Shown: positions 26,204 to 34,679 of the stretch, in pieces
How the letters are laid out: every line of letters starts with the position of its first letter
Position numbering within the stretch: position 1 is the stretch's first letter
Source: Tolypothrix campylonemoides VB511288
GTDB taxonomy: Bacteria > Cyanobacteriota > Cyanobacteriia > Cyanobacteriales > Nostocaceae
Assembly: GCA_000828075.3 (NCBI GenBank)
Contig: JXCB02000002.1
Span: 957,686 to 1,021,685, forward strand
DNA length: 64,000 nt
Direction of reading: 5' to 3'
The notes under the pieces: model-generated
Databases searched by the model: none
The model's input: only the letters and a program-made list of their open reading frames with translations
Told to the model about the DNA's origin: nothing
Program-made: the position numbers and the translations under genes

Positions 26204-27151
26204 TTACTGCTCTGCTCCTTGACCTGATTTTGCTAAATATATGCCAGCCAAAACCACGAAAAAAGCTAGCCAGTTGAGGATACTTAACCTTTCTCCAAAG
26301 ATTTCCCAGGCAAAGATTGCAGTTATAATTGGCTCTAACAGTAAGAAAAGCGAAACAAATCCTGCAGAGAAATTTTTCAGGCTATAAGTTATAATTCCCT
26401 GACCTATCACTTGGCACAGAACACCTAGACCAATGACTGCCAGCCATCCCAAACCAGAATTGGGGAAAACTTGATTTTCGTTTAGCAGGACAATTGGGAG
26501 GGTCAACAAACAGCCGACAGCGCAATTACACAAAAGTATAGTTGCCACTGAAAACTTCTTTAGTAGCTGTTCGCTAATCAGAAAGCTTCCAGCATAGAAC
26601 ACAGCAGAGAGTAAAGCAACAGCATCACCGATGAAGTGTTCGGGAGAGACTTGCAAATCTTCAACTCCAACGGCGATCGCTCCCCCCGATGCTAGTGCTA
26701 AGCCAATGACAAATCTGCCATCAAAGTAACGACCCAAAAATAGGCAGTCTCCTATGGTGGCGAAAATCGGGGTCAGATTATGTAGTAAATTTGAGTTGGA
26801 AACGCTAGTCTGAGTCAGAGACCAAGCCCAAGAGAGTAAGCACAGCGCAGAAATAGCACATGCTACCACAAAGAGGGCTAGATCGCGAATTGTCCATGGC
26901 TTTGGTTGCACTTCATAGTCATGGGATTTTGTGTAGCGTGCCCTGTTGATCGCTTTCCACATCAAGAGTGTTAAACTCGCTATCCAAAGGCGATTAAAGA
27001 TTGTGGCATTTGGACCAAGTTCGTTTTCGCTCAATTTGATAAAGATTGCAGCTAAAGATAAAATTAATACCGCTATAAATAATACGGTTAAATTAATCAA
27101 ATCAAGTGTTGGCTTTGTTTGTTGCTGTGGGAATTCTGCTTGATTGAGCAT
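26204..27151 (-). CDS. EamA/DMT family transporter
   Basis: 315 residues with ten membrane segments in two EamA halves (about 22-150 and 165-305). The family's end-of-half motifs are visible: TSVSNSNLLHNLTPIFATIGDCLFLG in the first half and FSAGFVSLFLLLEPIITAIFAWEIFGERL in the second, the second with the usual Pro after L-L-x. DMT proteins move amino acids, nucleosides or other small metabolites, usually outward. Substrate unknown. Transcribed alone. Confidence 0.88.
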   Translation of the reverse strand: MLNQAEFPQQQTKPTLDLINLTVLFIAVLILSLAAIFIKLSENELGPNATIFNRLWIASLTLLMWKAINRARYTKSHDYEVQPKPWTIRDLALFVVACAISALCLLSWAWSLTQTSVSNSNLLHNLTPIFATIGDCLFLGRYFDGRFVIGLALASGGAIAVGVEDLQVSPEHFIGDAVALLSAVFYAGSFLISEQLLKKFSVATILLCNCAVGCLLTLPIVLLNENQVFPNSGLGWLAVIGLGVLCQVIGQGIITYSLKNFSAGFVSLFLLLEPIITAIFAWEIFGERLSILNWLAFFVVLAGIYLAKSGQGAEQ

Positions 27152-27492
27152 AATTAGCGTTAATGGAGTTGATGTTGTTTCGCTTAAAAGTTACCTTGGA
27201 TCATTTATAAGAAGTTAAATTAACCACTGCGTCAATAAGCAATTTTGCTTAAAATTTCCTACAACCCCGTGGAGAACTTACTATCTGGGAGAGTACTGAG
27301 CGTGAACATTACCTTTTTGCCTCGCGGATATCGTTGTGATTGACCACAAGGCTTAATTTGGCATTGCCATACTTTTAACTCTATTGTCTATTTTTTAACA
27401 AAAATTATATTTCTAAATCAGTTTAAAAGGAGATTATTTATACAGTGTTTATCATATTTAAGATAGATGAAGGATATTGGTAGCAAGAGTTA

Positions 27493-27941
27493 CATAAAAG
27501 CTTAATACTTGCGTTGGCTTTGTTGCTGACGACACCAATTTATGGAGACTAAGAACACATACACTCAAGGTGATCGGGTTGGATGTTGCTATTGTTAGCT
27601 GTGGTGTTTCCAGAGTGTACAGCGCTTGACGGCTGATGCAGTGTAACTTAAAAGTACATGCGAAGTCCTCAAAGCAGAGGCTAAAGATAGTCCAACAGGC
27701 AAACTGAAAATCGGCTTGTTCCTTGCAAAGCGATCGCCGAAGGTAAGCGTTTATTGTCGCTCGTACCACGGCTATGCCCAAAGAGCTTGCACAGTATGGG
27801 GTTCGGGAATATGCTCAATCTAACTGGAATGCCGCCGACGCCTTACCTTGGTATCTCGCCTATTTCGGTTCACCGATCAATTACATAGGGTTGCTAGATG
27901 GATTTGAAGCTATACCATTTAAGTGTGACGAATTTGTCAAG
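27493..27941 (+). pseudogene. Decayed FAD-dependent amine/amino-acid oxidase
   Basis: Several frames together resemble an exported flavin amine oxidase. A signal-like stretch LILALALLLTTPIYGD comes first (27499-27549). Next is a Rossmann start at 27570, GLDVAIVSCGVSRVYSA-stop-RLM, where a working enzyme would have G-x-G-x-x-G and W for the stop. Then in another frame SPTGKLKIGLF. Last comes REYAQSNWNAADALPWYL-x-YFGSP...GLLDGFEAIP. Both glycines of the FAD loop are lost (GGT/GGA to AGC/AGA), and there are stops and shifts, so it is dead. The end is cut by a palindromic repeat at 27942. Assignment rests on my recall of the family. Confidence 0.6.
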
Positions 27942-27989
27942 GCGATTGCGCGGAGCGCACTGCCCTTTGGGCAATCCGTGCTATCGCGC
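27942..27989. repeat. Palindromic repeat GCGATTGCGCGGAGCGC type
   Basis: Starts GCGATTGC and ends CTATCGC with internal hairpins (GCGCGGAGCGC; GCCCTTTGGGC). A relative lies at 36483-36520 (GCGATTGCCCGAAGGGC ... GTATCGC). Confidence 0.75.
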
Positions 27990-28260
27990 TCTTATCACGC
28001 CTAACGTGTTTAGTAACAAACTCTTCGTTACTAAGAGCACCCGAAGTCAGGGCAGAAACTCTATCTGGTGATAGAAGTAAATAATTTAGTATTTTTAATA
28101 CTCTGACGATAGCAAATAATTTCTAATTTTTTATTTCTTAATTTCACGCTATTTTTTGACCTCAATTGTAAAACTTAACTAATTATCATATCAGATTTAC
28201 TACTTAAGTTTCTTAAAGCATGATTGAAGTTTTGGCAAAACAATAAACTTAGGAAATAAA

Positions 28261-29382
28261 ATGACAATTGAGAGTCAGCAAAAATATAAAGGCAGAGTAC
28301 TTGTTATTGGTGCAGGTGTAAGTGGTCTGACGACATCGCTTTGTTTGCAAAGAAATGGATTTAAGGTAACACTGGTAGCGTCTAATTTTGCTCCAGAAAT
28401 AACTTCAGTTGTCGCAGCAGCTTTGTGGCAATGGCCGCCTCCAGCGCTAGGTGAAGATGAGCACGACCAAACCTTGCTCAGACGCTCTAAGAAATGGTGC
28501 ATGGCTTCCTACGATTATTTTGCTAATCTTGCCTCTTTGCCAGAAACAGGTGTTTTTATGCGAAGAGCGGTGATTTATTTTAAGCATCTGGTCAAGGATA
28601 ATCCTAGTGATCAATCGAGAATGAACGAACTGCAAGATAAAGTTTATGATTTTGTGCATACTCCTGCTTTGATAACAGAAAATCAAATCAATACTGAGAT
28701 AGGTTTACTAGACGCTTATTCACATCTTGCGCCCATGATTGATATGGATGTTTACATGGGCTGGTTGCTTAAAGAAGTTCAGCAAGCTGATGGTCAGGTG
28801 TTAACCAGGAAAATATCTGGCAATTTAAAAGATGAAGAAGAAAAGCTCAAAAAAGATTTTGGTGTTGACGTGATTGTCAACTGTGCAGCTCTGGGAGCTA
28901 TAGAACTTACTAATGAAGATATGTATCCTCTAAGAGGAGCATGGATTCGTGTTTACAACGATGGCAAAACGATACCTCGAATCACTAACGCTCATTGGTT
29001 ATCCCACGATGAATCCTCGGACGAGGATATGATTTACATAGTGCCAAAAGGAGATAATATACTCCTTCTTGGAGGTTTGGTAGAACCAAATAAATGGGAT
29101 TTGAATATTGACTTAGAAAATTACGAGCCAATTAGGGATATGCTGAGGCGATGTGTTGAGTTTATGCCAGCGCTAAAAGATGCCCAAATTGATTCTAATC
29201 AGCCTGTTCGTGTGGGTTTGCGTCCCTTCCGAAGGCAGAATGTCCGTTTGGAAAGAGAACAACACACAAGCATTATTCATAACTATGGACATGGCGGTGC
29301 GGGTGTGACTTTGTCATGGGGGTGCGCAATGGATGTCGTAGAAATAGCGAAAGAACTAGTACGCGACAAAAATAATCCGTAA
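28261..29382 (+). CDS. FAD-dependent D-amino-acid oxidase (DAO family)
   Basis: Oxidatively deaminates a D-amino acid or glycine-like substrate to the keto acid, with H2O2. 373 residues, no signal peptide. The FAD Rossmann motif RVLVIGAGVSGLTTSLCL starts at residue 12. The C-terminal DAO signature is complete: VRVGLRPFRRQNVRLE followed by IIHNYGHGGAGVTLSWGCA. This is closer to eukaryotic-type DAO than to glycine oxidase ThiO, and PLRGAWIRVYN matches the strand before the active site. First intact member of the oxidase region. A GAAATAAA leader precedes the ATG at 28261. Exact substrate unknown. Confidence 0.88.
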   Translation: MTIESQQKYKGRVLVIGAGVSGLTTSLCLQRNGFKVTLVASNFAPEITSVVAAALWQWPPPALGEDEHDQTLLRRSKKWCMASYDYFANLASLPETGVFMRRAVIYFKHLVKDNPSDQSRMNELQDKVYDFVHTPALITENQINTEIGLLDAYSHLAPMIDMDVYMGWLLKEVQQADGQVLTRKISGNLKDEEEKLKKDFGVDVIVNCAALGAIELTNEDMYPLRGAWIRVYNDGKTIPRITNAHWLSHDESSDEDMIYIVPKGDNILLLGGLVEPNKWDLNIDLENYEPIRDMLRRCVEFMPALKDAQIDSNQPVRVGLRPFRRQNVRLEREQHTSIIHNYGHGGAGVTLSWGCAMDVVEIAKELVRDKNNP

Positions 29383-29515
29383 AAGTAATGCTTTCAATCA
29401 CAGCCACAGCTTGCTACCACCTTCCCTACTAGATCGGCATCACCACTTCTTTACCAACACTGTGGGAATTTCGCGGGATTTGGCGATTGCGCTTTCGGAT
29501 TCCAGGGGGAAAGTA

Positions 29516-29866
29516 ATGGCAAAAAGTGAAATTCATCTTGAATTATTGCTTAGCAAACCTGTACTGGATCTAGAAGGCAAAGAGGTCGGACGTATTGAAG
29601 AAGTACGTGCCCAAAAGCAAGGGAATGAATGGATCGTCCAGGAATATCTGATTGGATCTGCTGCCATCTTAGAACGGCTATCAGCTTGGACAATTGGGCT
29701 GAAAATTTTGCACCTGCTGGGAGCGCGTCAAGGTATAGGCGGGTACAGAGTGCCTTGGGACAAGCTGGATTTGACTGATCCCCAAAAACCACGGCTGCGT
29801 TGTCTCAAGCACGAATTGAAGACATTTTCCCCTGAACAGCAAGAAGTGACAATAAATGGAAGATAA
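29516..29866 (+). CDS. PRC-barrel-like small protein
   Basis: 116 residues from the ATG at 29516, which follows AGGGGGAAAGTA; the longer frame from 29411 has no better start. The first ~45 residues (LLLSKPVLDLEGKEVGRIEEV) have the PRC-barrel pattern of a beta-rich domain with G-x-x-V-G-x-I/V. The rest is helix then IGGYRVPWDKLDLTDPQKPRLR. PRC-barrel proteins bind RNA-processing or photosynthetic complexes. The role here is unknown, and it has no evident tie to the oxidases. Confidence 0.65.
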   Translation: MAKSEIHLELLLSKPVLDLEGKEVGRIEEVRAQKQGNEWIVQEYLIGSAAILERLSAWTIGLKILHLLGARQGIGGYRVPWDKLDLTDPQKPRLRCLKHELKTFSPEQQEVTINGR

Positions 29867-29925
29867 AACAATGATAAATTGTACTGTTGCTTACATCTTG
29901 CACCAGTTGCGTTATTGCAATTTTT

Positions 29926-29993
29926 GTAAGGTGGGCACTGCCTGGAGTTCGTTCAAAACCTTATTTTTACGTTGTGTGCCGTGCCCACCCTAC
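29926..29993. repeat. Small inverted-repeat element (GTAGGGTGGGCAC type)
   Basis: Ends GTAAGGTGGGCAC and GTGCCCACCCTAC pair over 13 bp with one mismatch. It interrupts the short coding relic that begins at 29871. Confidence 0.75.
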
Positions 29994-30186
29994 GGTTATT
30001 GAGAATGGTGAGTCCAGCCCTGCAGGTGGGTTTCCCACCGTAGGGGACTGGCGAACCCGAAGGGTGCAAGAACTCAGGTTGGCAACTATTTATTACTTCT
30101 TGAAAGAATGAAATGCCCTATTTATAAAAACCTCAATGAACGAAAAATTTATTTGGCAAAAGTTTATGTAGGCGTGTAGCCACAAT

Positions 30187-30489
30187 TGCCCAGTTAGTAA
30201 CATTCAGTTAAAAATCTTCCCAAATATGGCAGTTCACCCAATCAAGCGACTGATGGATGCTGGCGTTTTTGTTACCGTCAACTCGGACGATCCGCCCATG
30301 TTTCATGCAGATGTTGTTGAAAACTATTTGCAGGTAGCTAACACATTTAACTTAACAGCCGATGATATCGAGAAGCTCGCACAAAATAGCTTTATGGCGG
30401 CTTTTATGGACTCGGCGGCGCGCTCCAATTATTTACAGCAGTTTACAGACAAAGTATCCCAACTGCGAGCAGAGCTATTTAAACAGTAA
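30187..30489 (+). pseudogene. Adenosine/adenine deaminase C-terminal fragment
   Basis: In one frame: CPVSNIQLKIFPNMAVHPIK, RLMDAGVFVTVNSDDPPMFH, then a helical end (NLTADDIEKLAQNSF). The SDDP motif carries the metal-binding Asp of this family, and CPxSN is the strand before it. The ~230 N-terminal residues with the other metal ligands are absent, so the fragment cannot be active. The 87-residue frame from the internal ATG at 30226 is a part of it. Confidence 0.82.
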
Positions 30490-30627
30490 CACGCTACTCG
30501 TACCGCACTTGTATTTATCAATAACGTAATACTACGAAGAACAAGGACGGATACTTAAACCAAGGCTGTACTAATACGCCTACTGCTTAAAATGTTTCTG
30601 CTCCCAAGAAGATAAGAGGCTAAAACA

Positions 30628-30759
30628 ATGACAAATTTTACTGTTGGCGACTATCTCCTGCTTGGTCTCAAAGAGATTGGCGTTAACCATATCTTTGGTG
30701 TCGCTGGTGACTACTTTTGGTCAGCTGACCACTCACACAATATCTATCTTAAGGACTAA
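30628..30759 (+). pseudogene. N-terminal stub of a TPP-dependent keto-acid decarboxylase
   Basis: 43 codons: MTNFTVGDYLLLGLKEIGVN, then HIFGVAGDYFWSAD and a stop. This is the start of pyruvate/indolepyruvate decarboxylase-type enzymes (usual form VGDYLxxRLxELGVxHIFGVPGDY), which are ~550 residues long. Nothing of the rest is seen. A worn relative of the first ~15 codons starts at 29871: 24 of 26 bases around the ATG agree. Confidence 0.78.
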
Positions 30760-31131
30760 TCAATATTGCTTAGAACATCTGCCTTTTAGTAGATAAAGCG
30801 ATGTAATTAATAATACGATATTATGATTGTGCCAATAAAACAGCAAATATCATGTAAAAAAAATAATTTCTCTATATTTATACAATTAGCGAGAAAAGGG
30901 AAAAAATAAGTTGACTGTAAGAGCGCTTCACCTTGTACTGCGATCGCTCCTGCGCCATTGCAACTTTTAAGTGAAATAACTTAGGGATGCGGAAAAATGG
31001 CTACTAGTATATCAGTCAGCAAACATATGCTAGGCGATCGCACTGACTAGAATTGGGACTATATATTTTCTGTGTACCCACTTCACCTTAATTGCGTTGC
31101 TTTTGTTGCTGACGACATCAATCATTAATGG

Positions 31132-31359
31132 AAAATTTATGCAAACTGTCATTATACCGACTTTTTGCTAGCTACCGCTTGGGGTAGTGATGTAAGAGCG
31201 ATCGCCGCTATCTTACCCAGTATAAGCCTGTATCGCTTTTTGGCACAACAACTGGAAAGTTTGGAGCAATACACGAGCGCTACACCTCAGCTACATTCGA
31301 TTTACCGCTATGCCATGTTGTGTGAGCGAGACTTTTTTCAGGCGGCATGGATAAAATGA
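31132..31359 (+). pseudogene. TenA/thiaminase-II-like C-terminal fragment
   Basis: Open frame with YTDFLLATAWGSDVRAIAAI, then LPSISLYRFLAQQLE and, near the end, IYRYAMLCERDFFQAAW. This matches the C-terminal helices of TenA-type aminohydrolases, which take part in thiamine salvage (pattern Y-x-x-F-L-x-x-x-A-x-x-x, L-P-C-x-x-x-Y). The N-terminal half is missing. The ATG at 31165 is internal, so it is not a real start. Confidence 0.6.
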
Positions 31360-31389
31360 CTTGATTTACACCTGATTGTCAAGGAAAAA

Positions 31390-33441
31390 ATGGAAACTTC
31401 AGAAGGATTGCTATTAAATAATAACAGTTTTCAGGCTTTAGCTTATGGTCTTGACGGTACAAGCCAGTTGACAACAGACGGACTCATTCTTTCATCAAAT
31501 AACTCGATGGGAGGACTTGTGTATGGCACCTATAGTCCAACTCAGTTGTTCACCAACCCGCTAGATCCCCTGACAGCAGAAGAAATTACCACCGCCGTAG
31601 GTATTGTTAAACAGACTCAGAACCTCAGCGACTCAGCGCTTTTTCCTAGCGTCAACCTGTTTGAACCTGACAAGGCGGACGTCCTAGCATACACCCCAGG
31701 TAGTGTCATTGACCGTGAAGCTAAAATCGTCGTTCTGGAAAGAGAACAAAATAAAGTTTTCGAGGGTGTCGTAGACCTCAACGCCGGACAACTTACATCT
31801 TGGCAAGAAATTCCAGGTGTCCAACCAAATCTTACGGAACCCGAAGAGCGGGAAATCGTTTCCTCTGTTGTCAAAGCTGACCCCAGATGGCAAGAAGCCA
31901 TGAGAGAACGCGGCATCAGCAACTTTGATGATATAGTTGTCAGTGGCTCGGCTCCTGGCAATCTCACAGCCTCTGAACGTGCTAGTGGAGTGCGTCTGAT
32001 TCGAGGACTCTCCTACCTGCAAACCGGGGACAATAACTACTACGCCCATCCGATAGAAGGCGTCCTCGCCACAGTCAATCTTAACACTAAAGAAGTCATC
32101 AACTTCATCGACACAGGCGTTGTTCCCATCTCCACCGATAACGCCGGACTAGATGAGGTGTCCATCGGCAATGTACGCAACCCTCTGCGCCCCCTAGAAA
32201 TTAATCAACCCGAGGGAGCTAGCTTCCAAATTCAGGGCAACCAAATCAAGTGGGACAACTGGAATTTCCACTACAGGATGGATCCACGCACTGGATTGGT
32301 GCTAGATCAAGTCAGCTACAACGACAACGGTACAGTTCGCCCCATCTTATACCGCGCCTCCCTCTCCGAAATGGCAGTGCCTTATGCCGATCCAAGCCCT
32401 ACCTGGAACTTCAGAAGTTCGTTTGACGTTGGCGATTACCAACTAGGACGATTCTCCAACACTCTGCAATTAGGTCAACAAGTTCCTAGTAATGCGGTAC
32501 TGCTGGATAGCGTCTTTGCAGATGACTTTGGGAAAGCCTATGTGTCAGAAGATACGTTAGGCGTGTATGAGCGAGATAGTGGCTTACTCTGGCAGCATTA
32601 CAATTCCCAAACCAAAAGCACTGAAGTACGCAGAGGTAGAGAACTGGTTCTGACTCAAGTCGCCACGATTGGCAATTATGATTATGCCTTTGATTGGATC
32701 TTTAAACAGGATGGCAGCATTGAAGTTGAGGTGGATCTGACGGGTATTCTTTGGCTGAAGGGGACAAATGCCACAAACGCTTCTGAACTAGATGAGAGCG
32801 ATGAATATAGTCCTATAGTCGCACCCAATGTGTTAGGACCCAATCACCAACATTTCTTCAACTACCGTCTTGATTTTGATGTGGACGGCTTAGAGAACTC
32901 TGTAGAGGAGTCGAATGTTCAGGGACTGCCAATAAGTGAGACTAATCCACTTGGCAATGCCTTTGTTGAGACAGAAACATTGTTAACGGGGGAACAGAAT
33001 GCAACCCGGAACCTGAATATGCAAACCAGTCGGCATTGGGCGGTGATTAATGCAACTAAGGAAAATGCTTTGGGTGGAGAAATCGGTTACACTTTAGAAC
33101 CGGAAAATAACACAGTGCCTTATGCCGCAACGGAATCGTATATACGTCAACGGGCGGGTTTCGTGAACAACCATGTTTGGGTAACACAATACAAGCCAGA
33201 AGAATTGTATGCGGCTGGGGACTATCCGAATCAAGGACAGCCAGGGCAAGGTTTACCCACTTATGTAAGTGACGATCAATCCTTGGTTGGGGAAGATGTG
33301 GTGTTGTGGTACACTGTGGGGCTGACTCATATCACTCGTCCTGAAGATTACCCAGTCATGCCTGTGGAAACGGTTGGCTTTAAGATATTGCCTACAGGTT
33401 TCTTTACTCGCAATCCGGCTTTGAATGTTCCAAAAGCATAG
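31390..33441 (+). CDS. Copper-containing primary amine oxidase (TPQ type)
   Basis: Oxidises primary amines to aldehydes with release of ammonia and H2O2, using copper and a topaquinone made from its own tyrosine. 683 residues, no signal peptide seen. The cofactor site N-Y-D is at residues 429-431 (Tyr430 becomes TPQ). Copper ligands His486 and His488 lie in NHQHFFNYRLDFDVDG and a third, His647, in GLTHITRPEDYPVMPVE. The catalytic base is Asp346 in SSFDVGDYQLG. All key residues are present, so it should be active. The next gene starts 22 bases downstream with AGGAAG, so they form an operon. Confidence 0.95.
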   Translation: METSEGLLLNNNSFQALAYGLDGTSQLTTDGLILSSNNSMGGLVYGTYSPTQLFTNPLDPLTAEEITTAVGIVKQTQNLSDSALFPSVNLFEPDKADVLAYTPGSVIDREAKIVVLEREQNKVFEGVVDLNAGQLTSWQEIPGVQPNLTEPEEREIVSSVVKADPRWQEAMRERGISNFDDIVVSGSAPGNLTASERASGVRLIRGLSYLQTGDNNYYAHPIEGVLATVNLNTKEVINFIDTGVVPISTDNAGLDEVSIGNVRNPLRPLEINQPEGASFQIQGNQIKWDNWNFHYRMDPRTGLVLDQVSYNDNGTVRPILYRASLSEMAVPYADPSPTWNFRSSFDVGDYQLGRFSNTLQLGQQVPSNAVLLDSVFADDFGKAYVSEDTLGVYERDSGLLWQHYNSQTKSTEVRRGRELVLTQVATIGNYDYAFDWIFKQDGSIEVEVDLTGILWLKGTNATNASELDESDEYSPIVAPNVLGPNHQHFFNYRLDFDVDGLENSVEESNVQGLPISETNPLGNAFVETETLLTGEQNATRNLNMQTSRHWAVINATKENALGGEIGYTLEPENNTVPYAATESYIRQRAGFVNNHVWVTQYKPEELYAAGDYPNQGQPGQGLPTYVSDDQSLVGEDVVLWYTVGLTHITRPEDYPVMPVETVGFKILPTGFFTRNPALNVPKA

Positions 33442-33463
33442 TTGGTTTGTAGGAAGAAGCTTG

Positions 33464-34609
33464 ATGACACAACACTTCGATGTGATCGTTATCGGTGCAG
33501 GTGGTATGGGTAGTGCTGCTGCCTACTACCTAACCCTTGCCAAACAACGGGTTTTGTTGCTAGAGCAGTTTGAAGTGGATCATCAACTTGGTAGTTCTTA
33601 TGGTGTTGCGCGAATCATCCGCTATGTCTACGACAATCCAATTTACATCAATTTGATGCGGGCTGCTTATCCGCTATGGTTTGCCCTAGAGGAAAAAGCT
33701 TCTGAGAAACTCTACGTTAAGACTGGGGGTATTGATTTTGGTCTACCAACTGAGCCAAACTTTCAGCAACTGTTGAATAGTATAAACTCTGCTGGGCTTG
33801 ACTACCAGAAAATGACTGCAACACAAGCAAGCCTTCACTTCCCCCAAATCCGGTTTGATGAAGAGATGCAAGTGGTGTATCAGGAAGATTCTGGATTGTT
33901 AGCAGCATCAAAGTGTGTATTGGCTCATACTCGTCTGGCTCAGGCGCAGGGCGCAACACTGATAGACTCGACACCTGTTACCAAGATTCTGATTAACAAC
34001 AACAGTGTGGAAGTGCAGACAGCGAGTGAAACTTATGCCGCTGCTCGAATTGTAATGACTGCAGGTAGTTGGACCTCAACTTTGTTAGCACCACTTGGAA
34101 TAGAACTGCCTTTGAGGATAATGCCCACTCAGGTGGGGTTTTTCGCGCCAGACAATAGCGCGGATTATGAGCCAGGGCGCTTCCCAGTGTTCTTAGCCCA
34201 TATAAATGGTGATTACGGCGAAGAACCTTACGGTATTCCCACACATCAAGGTTCTGGAGTAAAAATTTCTACTTTCTATGGTTGGGAAACTGTCAGCCAT
34301 CCCAGTGAAGTAGATTATACCCCCGACCCACAATGGGTTGAACGGATGCGGCATTTTTTGCGTCAGTACATTCCTGGTGTCAATGGTTCACTATTATTAA
34401 CTCGCTCATGCCTATATACCATGACCCCAGATAAGCACTTTATTATCGATCGCCATCCTGAGCATCCGAACATAGTCTTTGCTGCGGGTTTTTCTGGACA
34501 CGGCTTCAAGTTCTCTACATTGGTGGGCAAGATTTTATCTGAGTTATTGCTTGAAGGTGAAACTAAACATGATATTAGCTTGTTTAAAGTATCACGTTTT
34601 CAAAAATAG
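33464..34609 (+). CDS. Sarcosine oxidase/N-methyl amino-acid oxidase family flavoprotein
   Basis: Oxidises a secondary amine such as sarcosine or N-methyltryptophan to the primary amine plus aldehyde and H2O2. 381 residues from the ATG at 33464 (AGGAAGAAGCTTG before it). FAD motif HFDVIVIGAGGMGSAAAYYL, the MSOX-like LLLEQFEVDHQLGSSYGVAR, and SCLYTMTPDKHFIID, whose Cys is where FAD is covalently bound in monomeric sarcosine oxidase. The end GHGFKFSTLVGKILSELLLEG is typical. The primary amine it releases could feed the copper amine oxidase encoded just upstream. Confidence 0.9.
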   Translation: MTQHFDVIVIGAGGMGSAAAYYLTLAKQRVLLLEQFEVDHQLGSSYGVARIIRYVYDNPIYINLMRAAYPLWFALEEKASEKLYVKTGGIDFGLPTEPNFQQLLNSINSAGLDYQKMTATQASLHFPQIRFDEEMQVVYQEDSGLLAASKCVLAHTRLAQAQGATLIDSTPVTKILINNNSVEVQTASETYAAARIVMTAGSWTSTLLAPLGIELPLRIMPTQVGFFAPDNSADYEPGRFPVFLAHINGDYGEEPYGIPTHQGSGVKISTFYGWETVSHPSEVDYTPDPQWVERMRHFLRQYIPGVNGSLLLTRSCLYTMTPDKHFIIDRHPEHPNIVFAAGFSGHGFKFSTLVGKILSELLLEGETKHDISLFKVSRFQK

Positions 34610-34679
34610 ATACTTTCATTCAGGTTCCAACAATAACTGATACAACCTATTGAAATACTTTTGTCGAGTTTTACATTAT

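Larger units (their letters stand above)
29867..31389. other. Gene graveyard between the DAO and copper amine oxidase genes
   Basis: No intact gene over 1.5 kb. It holds two related TPP-decarboxylase N-terminal starts (29871, 30628), a hairpin element (29926-29993), the end of an adenosine-deaminase-type gene (30187-30489) and the end of a TenA-type gene (31132-31359), listed separately. Confidence 0.65.

Noticed and set aside
27774-28004. 77-codon gene
   Set aside because: The frame is the last readable piece of a decayed flavin amine oxidase and runs into a palindromic repeat.
29887-30111. 75-codon frame
   Set aside because: Runs through an inverted-repeat element; no protein pattern.
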